Virus record (IMG/VR): IMGVR_UViG_3300042122_000056
Coordinates: 1 to 29,204 of that record
DNA from: a virus
DNA length: 29,204 nucleotides
Direction: 5' to 3' (one strand)
Position numbers and translations under genes: made by a program. This document shows, piece after piece, positions 1 through 8,100 of this stretch. A model generated the notes under the pieces. It saw only the letters and a program-made list of their open reading frames with translations, did no database searches and had not been told where the DNA came from. Every line of letters begins with the position of its first letter. Positions within the stretch are counted from its first letter, which is position 1.

Positions 1-881
1 TCACCCGGAAGGAAGACGGTTCGCTTGGTATTGGCTGGACCTACGACGGACACTATGGTATCGCTACACGCGGTTCTTTCGCATCCGAGCAGGCCGTCCA
101 CGCTACCACCACCAAGCTTGATGACACGGTTCGTCAAGCAATCGATCTGAACACTTCCAAGGGCCGGACCATCATCTACGAGATCGTCTACCCCGGCAAC
201 CGAATTGTCCTAGACTATGGTGACCGTGATGAACTTATTCCTTTGGGAGAAGTTGACAACGAGTCCGGCCTCATTGTTGGACGCTTCATGCGTGGTGTTG
301 CTCGTCTTCGGGCTACGCTTGCGGAAGTCCTTGCTCTACAGATTCCCGCAGACGAGGAAGGTTACGTGCTGGATATCTTGGAGGATGGTGTGACAGGTCA
401 CATCAAGCTCAAGGGTGAAGAGTACAGGATTCTCCATGGCCTGCTGACGAACACGAACGCTCGCCGGATTTGGGTCCAGTTGGCCGCACGTGACTGCCAT
501 AAATTCATCGAGCGCCCGGAGGACTGGGCTTATAAGCTTGGTCACGACCCTGCTGACTTCGAACGAGTTGACGTAACAAAGGAAATTTCCGAAACACTAT
601 TGTCAAATGTGCCTGATGAGTTCTATGATTGGGTTACGAAACAAATTGATTCCATCACTGATGAGGTTTGTGATCTAATCATCCAGTCAACCACATTGGC
701 TGCACAGATAAGCCTCATCGGAGACAAGAGGACTCGATATGAAGCTGTAAGGAGTCATCCAATGTGTAAGGAAATCCTCAATTTTGCAGAAGGGAAGGAT
801 GAAGCTACACTGGTTACGAAAGCATGGAAGCTGGCTAAACCTACCGGTGACGAGACGCCGTTCAAGACGAAAGAGGACTGA
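1..881 (+). CDS. rnlA: T4 Rnl1-type RNA ligase, 5'-truncated by the window edge
   Basis: ATP-dependent RNA ligase that seals 5'-phosphate to 3'-hydroxyl RNA ends, as in tRNA repair. The reading frame is open from base 3 with no start in the window, so the N-terminus lies upstream. Motif I (KEDGS) is at bases 9-23, with the lysine that becomes adenylylated encoded at 9-11. The segment TRGSFASEQA is the motif III region and IYEIVYPGNRIVLDYG resembles motif IIIa of T4 Rnl1. Motif IV (EEGYVL) is at 354-371 and motif V (KLK) at 405-413. The C-terminal part is helical-looking and lacks clear motifs. It is followed after 6 bases by a polynucleotide kinase/phosphatase gene, its expected partner. Motif order and wording favour Rnl1 over Rnl2 or DRB0094-type ligases. 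Confidence 0.88.
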   Translation, partial: TRKEDGSLGIGWTYDGHYGIATRGSFASEQAVHATTTKLDDTVRQAIDLNTSKGRTIIYEIVYPGNRIVLDYGDRDELIPLGEVDNESGLIVGRFMRGVARLRATLAEVLALQIPADEEGYVLDILEDGVTGHIKLKGEEYRILHGLLTNTNARRIWVQLAARDCHKFIERPEDWAYKLGHDPADFERVDVTKEISETLLSNVPDEFYDWVTKQIDSITDEVCDLIIQSTTLAAQISLIGDKRTRYEAVRSHPMCKEILNFAEGKDEATLVTKAWKLAKPTGDETPFKTKED

Positions 882-887
882 AAGAAG

Positions 888-1814
888 ATGACGAAAGAAA
901 TCAAACTTATGCGAGGCCTTCCGGCTTCGGGTAAGTCAACCATTGCCCATGCATGGGTAGCGGAAGATCCAGATTGGAGGGTCCGCATCAACCGGGACGA
1001 TCTACGTTTCTCCTTTTACGGAAAATTCTGGGGACTGTCCGTCATGCAGGAGCAGCACATCACTCTGCAAGAGGAGGCCATGGCGTCTGCGGCAATTAAT
1101 GCTGGACTCTCAGTTGTAGTGGATGCCACGCACCTGAAGGCCGCTTACGTGAAGCGTTGGTATGATGTTGGGAACAAACTTGGCGTTCCGGTTCATGTCC
1201 ATGATGTTGACACTGACGTTGAAGAGTGTGTCCGGCGTGACGCCCTCAGGGAGAAATCTGTCGGAGAAGAGGTCATCCGTGACTTCTACACGCGTTTCTA
1301 TGTCAAGGGCAAGCTTCCCAAACTTCCTCCGAACACACCTTCGGTTCTGGCTGGAAGGGCATATGTTCGGAATCCTGACTTGCCTAAAGCAGTTTGGGTG
1401 GACATCGATGGGACTTTGGCTAATCGCGTCCATGATCTGGCACCACAACCCGTCCGTGGACCATTCGATGAGGCCCGAGTGGGTGAAGATGCCGTTATTG
1501 GGCACATTGCCGATCTAGTACGGCTGCTTCACAAGGCAGGGTACAAGATTGTCATAATGTCCGGTAGAACGGATGCATGTCAGTTCGAGACGGAGCAATG
1601 GCTGATCAACAACAACATCCCTTACGATGACATCTTCATGCGTCCCTTCGGTGACAACCGCAAGGACAGCATCATCAAGGAAGAGTTGTTCTGGAAGTAC
1701 GTTGCTCCAAAGTACGACATCGAGTTCGCTCTGGACGACCGCCAACAGGTCGTGGATCACACCAGAGAAGTCCTAAAGATTCCGGTTCTGCAAGTCCAGC
1801 CCGGAAATTTTTAG
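888..1814 (+). CDS. pnkp: Polynucleotide 5'-kinase/3'-phosphatase (T4 Pnkp-like)
   Basis: Bifunctional end-healing enzyme of 308 residues that phosphorylates 5'-OH ends and removes 3'-phosphates or 2',3'-cyclic phosphates, preparing RNA for the ligase. The N-terminal kinase half has the P-loop GLPASGKST at residues 10-18. The C-terminal HAD-type phosphatase half has DIDGT at 172-176, with the nucleophile expected at Asp172, then SGRTD near 225-229 and LDDRQ at 282-286. Order and length match T4 Pnkp (301 residues). The ATG at 888 has the purine-rich site AAAGAAG just upstream. It is probably cotranscribed with the RNA ligase and ends before a terminator-like hairpin. Confidence 0.93.
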   Translation: MTKEIKLMRGLPASGKSTIAHAWVAEDPDWRVRINRDDLRFSFYGKFWGLSVMQEQHITLQEEAMASAAINAGLSVVVDATHLKAAYVKRWYDVGNKLGVPVHVHDVDTDVEECVRRDALREKSVGEEVIRDFYTRFYVKGKLPKLPPNTPSVLAGRAYVRNPDLPKAVWVDIDGTLANRVHDLAPQPVRGPFDEARVGEDAVIGHIADLVRLLHKAGYKIVIMSGRTDACQFETEQWLINNNIPYDDIFMRPFGDNRKDSIIKEELFWKYVAPKYDIEFALDDRQQVVDHTREVLKIPVLQVQPGNF

Positions 1815-1831
1815 TAAAGTTTAGAACAAGA

Positions 1832-1890
1832 TTGACGCAAGAGCAGGTTGTGGTGTAAATTAATGTCACAACCTGCTTTTGCAGTATAAT
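1832..1890 (+). terminator. Terminator-like hairpin after the kinase gene, with a -10-like box behind it
   Basis: A perfect 10-bp stem (GCAGGTTGTG at 1843-1852 with CACAACCTGC at 1867-1876) with a 14-nt loop is followed by TTTT. This could end transcription from the RNA ligase/kinase genes. A TTGACG at 1832-1837 lies just before it, and TATAAT at 1885-1890 follows and may be the -10 of a promoter for the next gene, although no good -35 stands 16-18 bases before it. Confidence 0.55.
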
Positions 1891-1917
1891 TATAAGATCT
1901 AGAGAAGGGGATTTAGA

Positions 1918-2175
1918 ATGCGTGATTTATCAACTCTTGCCAAGTCGGAACTGCCTGAAGGAGATCACAAGAACTCCGTCCTTGACGCCCGATACCGCTG
2001 CGACAAATGCGGCGCACAGGCCTATGTCAGGACGACGCTTAACTCTGGAAATGATCTCTACTGGTGCGGACACCACGCCGACGCCTACGAACTAGCTCTT
2101 CTCCCCTACGTCAAGGACTGGTACAGCGAGCGGAACCGCCTCATCGAAGACCGCAAGAAAGGCTCAGAAAATTAA
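1918..2175 (+). CDS. Small zinc-binding protein, DUF7455-like
   Basis: An 85-residue protein with the pattern RCDKCGAQAYVR...LYWCGHHADAYE: a CxxC pair near residues 27-30 and a CGHH group near 51-54, which suggests one bound zinc. The wording matches a small family common in actinobacteria and their phages, known to me as DUF7455, whose function is unknown. The ATG at 1918 follows AGAAGGGG at 1903-1910, a strong ribosome site. The stop codon overlaps the proposed ATT start of the next gene (ATTAA at 2171-2175), so the two are probably translationally coupled. Confidence 0.8.
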   Translation: MRDLSTLAKSELPEGDHKNSVLDARYRCDKCGAQAYVRTTLNSGNDLYWCGHHADAYELALLPYVKDWYSERNRLIEDRKKGSEN

Positions 2176-2920
2176 AGTAATCGAGTGGGAAGTCGAGAAT
2201 GTCGAGGCTTATCTGGTAGGTGGCGCAGTCCGTGAGATCATTCGAGGATATCCTGAGAAAGTTAAGGACTGGGATTTCGCAGTCGTAGCCAAATCTTATG
2301 AAGAAATGCGTTTCTGGCTGAAGATCAATGGATTCGAAATCTTCCTTGAAACTCCGCAGTACTTCACGATCCGAGCACGTGCCCCCAAAGACAAATTTGT
2401 CTTCGCCAACATCGACATGACCGGCAAGACATTTGACTTCACCCTCTGCCGAACAGAAGGTGACTACTCTGATGGCCGTCGTCCCGATGAGGTCAAGCCC
2501 GGAACACTTCAGGATGATTTGTCCAGACGAGACTTCACCATGAACGCAATGGCGCTGGATTCCGCTGGAGAGCTTATCGATCCCTTCGGTGGAGAGAATG
2601 ACATCAGATGGAAGGAAATCAGTTGTGTAGGCAGCACAGAGCGTCTGAGGGAGGATGCTCTTCGAATGCTCCGTGCCATCCGGTTTGCACTCCAGCTTGA
2701 CTTTGAATTTGACGATGATGTGTGGGCTTTCCTGTACTGGGATTCCAACGCAGATCTGTTGAAGAACGTGGACGAGAACCGAATCCGGGATGAACTCACC
2801 AAGTGTTTCAAGATTGACACGATGAGGACTTTGAGTATTCTGTACGATCTTCGATCCATCCGGAAATACATCTTCGAGAACACGGACATCTGGCTCCTGC
2901 CCACAGTCAAGGGCAAGTAG
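2171..2920 (+). CDS. cca: CCA-adding-type tRNA nucleotidyltransferase with probable ATT start
   Basis: Class II tRNA nucleotidyltransferase/poly(A) polymerase-type enzyme, expected to build or repair the 3' CCA end of tRNAs. The signature YLVGGAVREIIRG is encoded at 2210-2248 and the metal-binding DWD at 2267-2275, both upstream of the first ATG (2306). RRDFTMNAMA, REDALRMLRAIRFA and ENRIRDELTKCF follow in the normal order. No ATG, GTG or TTG exists in this frame between a TAG at 2093-2095 and these motifs. ATT at 2171, 8 bases after GAAAGG, is the best start and gives 249 residues. This is shorter than bacterial Cca (about 400 residues), so the C-terminal body and tail are reduced. Start choice is inference; family is well supported. 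Confidence 0.86.
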   Translation: MKVIEWEVENVEAYLVGGAVREIIRGYPEKVKDWDFAVVAKSYEEMRFWLKINGFEIFLETPQYFTIRARAPKDKFVFANIDMTGKTFDFTLCRTEGDYSDGRRPDEVKPGTLQDDLSRRDFTMNAMALDSAGELIDPFGGENDIRWKEISCVGSTERLREDALRMLRAIRFALQLDFEFDDDVWAFLYWDSNADLLKNVDENRIRDELTKCFKIDTMRTLSILYDLRSIRKYIFENTDIWLLPTVKGK

Positions 2921-2950
2921 TTGTCAACGTTTGGTAAAGAATGGTAGAAT
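2921..2950 (+). promoter_or_regulatory. Promoter for the PIN-PhoH gene
   Basis: TTGTCA at 2921-2926, an 18-bp spacer and TAGAAT at 2945-2950 form a sigma-70-like promoter directly after the cca stop. The TGG before the -10 gives an extended -10. The predicted start of transcription is near 2957. Confidence 0.6.
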
Positions 2951-2954
2951 AGAG

Positions 2955-2983
2955 TGGTAAGTCCTCATTAGAGGTAACTACCA
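2955..2983 (+). promoter_or_regulatory. Hairpin at the predicted 5' end of the PIN-PhoH mRNA
   Basis: TGGTA (2955-2959) pairs with TACCA (2979-2983); inside it GT-CCTC (2961-2966) pairs with GAGG (2971-2974) and AC (2977-2978), around the loop ATTA. That is about 11 pairs with small bulges. Its position at the predicted transcription start suits a 5' stabilising stem or an operator. There is no T-tract, so it is not a terminator. Confidence 0.5.
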
Positions 2984-2998
2984 TAGAAGTGAATAAAC

Positions 2999-4285
2999 AT
3001 GACACATACTGTAGTCTTGGACACCAGCGTTCTCATCTCATCCGGAAAGAATGCGCTGCATTCCTTCAATTCCAGCGATGTAATTATTCCGCTGGTGGTA
3101 GTAAGGGAACTTGAATCCAAGAGGAGTGATCCGGAATTGGGTCTCGCTGTCCGATCTGTCCTGAGAACCCTTGATGATCTGGGGACCGATGGAGACCTCA
3201 AGAAAGGTGTCCCTTTGGGGGAGGGCTACGGTATGTTGCGTGTCGAAGTTAATCACGTCAACGGAGTCCCGGAAGAGCTTTCCGGGCAGATTACCAACGA
3301 TGTCAGAATCATTACGGTAGCATACAATCTTGCCAAGGAACTTGATTCGGTAACTCTGGTATCCAATGACTTCTCTTTGAAGATCCTTGCCTCCGTCGTG
3401 GGACTGAACACCAGCAGCATTTCGTCATCTACGGATGAAATCGACGAATACATTCATAGTGTAAAGACTATTGAGGTTTCTCCTTCGATCATCGATGAAA
3501 TCTACGAAAAGGGTCATGTCAAGCTCCTTGACAAGCTTCCGCTGAACACCGGAGTCATGCTCACAGCGCACACCGGATCTGCGCTTGCTGTTGCCAAGCC
3601 GGATTACTCTTTTGAACTGATCAAGGGTGACCTACAGGTTGGCTCCTATAAGGGCCGCAGCAGGGAACAGAAGATCGCTGTCCATCACCTGATGGACTCC
3701 AACATCGGTGTGGTGTCCCTGTCCGGTACTGCCGGATCGGGTAAGTCTTTCTGGATGCTCAACGCAGCCTTGAACCTTGTACGGGATTCCCGTACACCGT
3801 ATGAGAAGATTGTCATCTTCCGCCCGGTCAACCCTGTGGGAGGGCAGCATCAGGACCTCGGATTCCTTCCCGGAACTCTCGATGAAAAGCTGGCTCCGCA
3901 CATTCAGGCAGTTTATGATACCTTGGGAACCATCGTAGGCTCCGCTGAGGTAGAGCGCATCAAGAGAAGCGGTCTGATTGAATTCTCCTCCATCTCACAT
4001 GTCCGTGGACGTACACTGGCTAACTGCATTGTAATCTGCGACGAGCTTCAGAATGTCGAAGCAACAACCATCCTGACACTGATCTCCCGTCTCGGAGTAA
4101 ACGCCCGAGTATTCATCGGCTGGGACACCGCCCAGAGGGACGCCCAGTACATCGGTAAGTATGACGGAATCTACAAGGTAGTGAAGAAGCTCTACGGCCA
4201 CAAGCTGTTCGCCCACGTCAATTTCAGGAAGTCCGAGAGAAGCGCCATCTCCGAAATGGTGTCTGGCCTCCTAGACGAGGTATAG
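2999..4285 (+). CDS. phoH: PIN-PhoH protein (PhoH2-like RNase/RNA helicase)
   Basis: A 428-residue fusion of an N-terminal PIN nuclease domain and a C-terminal PhoH ATPase. The PIN part begins VVLDTSVLI, with the first acidic residue at Asp8; ELESK near 38-42 and LVSNDF near 118-123 supply further acidic positions. The PhoH part has Walker A GTAGSGKS at 243-250 and Walker B IVICDELQ at 344-351. In bacteria such proteins unwind and cleave RNA, and PhoH is frequent in phages, where its role is unsettled. The ATG at 2999 has only a weak ribosome site (GAAGTG). The gene has its own promoter and hairpin leader and ends at a terminator, so it forms a single-gene unit beside the RNA-repair block. 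Confidence 0.88.
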   Translation: MTHTVVLDTSVLISSGKNALHSFNSSDVIIPLVVVRELESKRSDPELGLAVRSVLRTLDDLGTDGDLKKGVPLGEGYGMLRVEVNHVNGVPEELSGQITNDVRIITVAYNLAKELDSVTLVSNDFSLKILASVVGLNTSSISSSTDEIDEYIHSVKTIEVSPSIIDEIYEKGHVKLLDKLPLNTGVMLTAHTGSALAVAKPDYSFELIKGDLQVGSYKGRSREQKIAVHHLMDSNIGVVSLSGTAGSGKSFWMLNAALNLVRDSRTPYEKIVIFRPVNPVGGQHQDLGFLPGTLDEKLAPHIQAVYDTLGTIVGSAEVERIKRSGLIEFSSISHVRGRTLANCIVICDELQNVEATTILTLISRLGVNARVFIGWDTAQRDAQYIGKYDGIYKVVKKLYGHKLFAHVNFRKSERSAISEMVSGLLDEV

Positions 4286-4289
4286 AGTA

Positions 4290-4325
4290 CTGAGAAAGCT
4301 CCGGCCCATGCTGGAGCTTTCTTAG
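4290..4325 (+). terminator. Rho-independent terminator after PIN-PhoH
   Basis: AGAAAGCTCC (4293-4302) pairs perfectly with GGAGCTTTCT (4313-4322) around a 10-nt loop; flanking bases extend the stem to about 13 pairs. A short T-containing tract (TAGTTTAT) follows. Confidence 0.75.
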
Positions 4326-4328
4326 TTT

Positions 4329-4338
4329 ATGGTAGAAT
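4329..4338 (+). promoter_or_regulatory. Extended -10 element before the tail genes
   Basis: ATGGTAGAAT, with TAGAAT at 4333-4338, sits about 37 bases before the GTG start of the tail fibre-like gene. No convincing -35 is visible. The same ATGGTAGAAT string precedes the PIN-PhoH gene. Confidence 0.4.
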
Positions 4339-4375
4339 TGGATAGACTATCTTCTACCCAAAATGAGGGATTCCT

Positions 4376-5158
4376 GTGCCCAATCCGCCAAACCTAAATT
4401 ATTGCAAGATTACTGGCAACTTCAAGGCCTTCATTGCTGACAATGCGGATTCTGACGACCTTCCGGACTTCGTTCCAATGTCCGGAAGCGGACAGATCTG
4501 GCCCAATGTCACCATGGCAAAGAACACACAGGTCGGGTACAAGAGTACCTATTTCAACTCCCCGATCTCTGTCACCGTTGACCTTGACGGGGATTTGTCA
4601 CAGGGTGGGCGCAAATATGTTATGGTGCTTGCCGAGTCCGAAGTACTGAACCCGGAGTCATTCAACTACTCGATCCTGCTTAATCTTGCAGCGGACGGTG
4701 AATCAAATTTCCGCACTTACGGGCCATTTGCCTTTGACGTGATTCCGGGCGGAGAAGTTGACCTTACCGATGTCATTCCCGTCTCCATCAACGCCGGTAC
4801 CCCCATCACTCAAGGTCCTCGCGGAGAACCCGGAGACCTTGTAGGCGTAACCTCCGGATCGTGGACCGGTGCTGTGACGGTAACCGGCTACCCACAGACT
4901 TACCTTGCGACCCTAACAGGCAACGTAACGTCCCTGACGCTACCCACAAGCCCTATTGCGCTCCAGTCCGGTACAATCACCCTCGTCCTTACTCAGGACG
5001 CCACAGGGGGCCGTACAATCGCTTGGCCTGCCCCGATTCTCTGGCCTGATGGAATTGAACCTCAACCAGCAGCAGGACCAAACACTATCTCTGTTTTCCA
5101 CTTGATGTGGACGGGAACCGCGTGGCTGGGCATGCTGGGAGGAAAGTCATTTGCGTAG
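4376..5158 (+). CDS. Tail fibre-like structural protein with short collagen-like linker
   Basis: A 260-residue protein. The N-terminal part (residues 1 to about 140, beginning NYCKITGNFKAFIADNADS) resembles the N-terminal domain of actinobacteriophage minor tail proteins (from memory). A short QGPRGEPGD segment near 143-151 is collagen-like and may trimerise the protein. The C-terminal part is rich in Thr, Gly and beta-strand-like runs (LTGNVTSLTLPT, WTGTAWLGM), as in fibre tips. The GTG start at 4376 follows GAGGGA at 4365-4370 with 5-base spacing. It overlaps the giant tail gene by 8 bases, implying coupled expression and perhaps joint assembly at the adsorption apparatus. Confidence 0.72.
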   Translation: MPNPPNLNYCKITGNFKAFIADNADSDDLPDFVPMSGSGQIWPNVTMAKNTQVGYKSTYFNSPISVTVDLDGDLSQGGRKYVMVLAESEVLNPESFNYSILLNLAADGESNFRTYGPFAFDVIPGGEVDLTDVIPVSINAGTPITQGPRGEPGDLVGVTSGSWTGAVTVTGYPQTYLATLTGNVTSLTLPTSPIALQSGTITLVLTQDATGGRTIAWPAPILWPDGIEPQPAAGPNTISVFHLMWTGTAWLGMLGGKSFA

Positions 5159-8100
5159 ATCACAATTTGATTCCGGCTCACAGCCGGTTAGAAACCTGTG
5201 CCAGAATCCTCGTTATGAGGTTACCGGAGTAGCGCAAGTGGTGCGTACGAATCTATATACAAACCCTGCCTTTGCTGACACCAGTGGAACAACCAACGTA
5301 CGAACCAATCTGCTGACAAACCCTAACCTTGAAACTGTCGGCACCACAAACATTACCATGCGTACGAACCTTGCCACAAACCCTGCAATGGTTGCAACGT
5401 CCGGCCTCATCGCTGCAAGGACAAATCTCAACATTAACCCTCGCGGCGTCAATTCCTTTACAGAGTATAGCTCGGTAGTTAATCAGACCATCACCCCCAA
5501 CGTAACCATTTCAGATCATCCTGAAGGGTTTACAACGGCAAACAGGGTGACGTACACTACAGGATCTAACTGCGGAGTTATGCTCCTGACCCCAACTGAA
5601 TCCGGAGTCACTTATCACGTTCAGGCGTGGGTTTATCATGAAACTCTGCCCACTGGAGGCACCCAAAATTTTGCCCAAGCAGGAGTCCAAGCTTCCCCTG
5701 CCTTCTCCTTTGTGCAGGGGGTCTGGAAGAAGTTTACTTGGACATACACTACATCCGGAACCGCTGGCATCGGATTCAGAGTAAGTGGACAGTCAGCAGG
5801 AGGATCATTCCTCATTACTGGAGTCTCCGTGGTGAAGTCTCTAACGGCGGTCCCGTACTTTGACGCGCTCACAACCACGACGAACCGCGCCCTTAACCCA
5901 TCCATGGAAGCGGCTGGAAGTACTACAACGGTTCGCACTAACTACTGCCCAAACCCTCGACCAACCAGCACTACGGGATTTGCAAGTGCTGCACCCTCGC
6001 ACACCACTTTCTCCAATGGAATACCGGCGCACCAGTCTTCCGCCAACGGAGCAACAACCCCGTATATCTTTTCTCCGAGATGTACTATAGCTGTCACTTC
6101 GGGGGAAGTTTTTACTCTATCAGCCCTTGTGGAGTTTTCTTCGGACATCAAGGCTGTAGATATCCGTGCCCATAGACGCTCCAATAATGAATACTTCTCT
6201 TCGGGGCAGACGATTTCTCATGACCCGACCGGGCTTGGCGTACACAGGGTTTCTGTTGTCTTCACTGCCCCGTCCAACATCGCCATTGATGACTTGGACT
6301 TCTCCATCGTCTACTATGCAGCAGGGCGTACCGTCCCCGCAAGTGGGCAGTGGGCAAGGATGGGTGAAATCCTCATCGAAAAGGTAGGCGTCCTGATGCC
6401 TTACTTTGACGGCTCCACAGTACGAACCAACCTTGCCCAAAACCCGTCAGTGGAAGTGAACTCCAACGGCTGGAATAACAATGACGGAACCAGATACACT
6501 AACGCAAGGAGCACTACCCTTCCGCTGACTGGAACAGCATCGTACATGGTTACGAGAAACGCTGCAAGCCTTGACTCGGGATCATCGTCTCTCTGGGTGA
6601 ACGGAACTTCCAGCACCCTGACTGCATTGAAAGTTGCACCGGGGGACACTCTCTCCTTTTCCGTTGACGTGAAGGTGGAAAACACTAACCGTAAAATAAC
6701 AACCTATGCAGCGTTTAGAAACGCAGCGGGTACAGTACTTTTGAACACTCCGAGCATCGTAACAAACCTTACCAACGGTGTAGTTACACGAGTCTCGGAC
6801 ATCGTAACCGCTCCCGCAAACACAGACAGTGTTATCTGGGTTCTGATGACTCAGACTCAGGATGGGTCGAACGCTGTGACGGGAGAACGTACATGGTATG
6901 ATAGTCTTCTCATTGAGAAGTCCGCCGTCCTTTTGCCGTTCATTGAGACAACTTCATCGACCATTGGTGACTTCACATACTCTTGGACGGGAACTGCTGA
7001 CTCCTCTGCGAGCATTCAGCAAGCTGCTACTGTTGATTCTTGGACTAATAGATGGTACGGCTCAACAGGCGGTGCCGGTGTAGCTTGGAGGTCATCCGGC
7101 ACCGGAATGAACGGGGGTATGTCCTTCCGTAAGCTTTGGACCAAAGCCAACACAGGTACCGCCCAAGACACCGGAATTAACGTTATTGGAAACGTAGTTG
7201 AGGGGGCTACGTATACAGCATCAATTTATCAGAAATCGTCTGTAGACCAGTATATAACTCCGTACATCCAATGGCTGGACAGCGGAGGAGCTACACTTAG
7301 TGAGACAGCAAAAACAGCGAGCACATTTACTCCTGCCAATGTTTGGACTAGAGGCAGTGTAACGGCTACTGCCCCTGCTGGTGCTGTCTCTGCGAGGTTC
7401 GTATTCGGTCCTTGGGCCAATGCCACGGCAATGCCTGCCGGTGCAACTGTAGATTATGACTGGGCCATGGTTGAGGAAGCATCCGTCCTGAGGCAGTATC
7501 AGGACGGTACTGCTGCCGCGCCCGGAGACCATACCTATGCTTGGACAGGAACCGCTCACGCGAGCACAAGCCAACAAAGGATGCCTGCACTGGTTATCAA
7601 AGCTCCGCTGAACGCGGCTGTCGGGCAATCGACTGAATGGGCTGCTTCCGGTACCCAGTCCATGAGGGTGGTTGCCACCGGAAACAGTAAAGACTCCGCT
7701 GCCGCGATCCCCTTGACTATGGTCACTGGAAAGACGTACACTATCACTGCTACTTGTCGCCTAGAGGCTGCTCAGGCAGGTACTCCGGATGTCCGTGCCC
7801 GTAGGATTCAAATCTACCACTCCAACACATCAGCAAACAGTGCCTCCGCACCGAATGCTGCCGGAACAACCACGCTGTCTGTGACCTTTACCGTTACTGA
7901 CGACACCCAATACCAAGATGTCAGGCTCTACAATGGTGCCAGTGCCGGTGAAGGTGATGTGTGGTGGGATAACATACTCATTGAAGAGACTGACGTAAGC
8001 AAGCCCTACTTCGATGGAAGTTCGACTCCTGCACAGGACATGACCCATGCGTGGTCGGGAACGGCAAATGCCTCTACGTCCCTCATGCGTGTAAATCTTC

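Noticed and set aside
2306-2920. CCA-type enzyme starting at the ATG at 2306
   Set aside because: This start would remove the GGAVR and DWD active-site motifs that are encoded intact upstream in the same frame.
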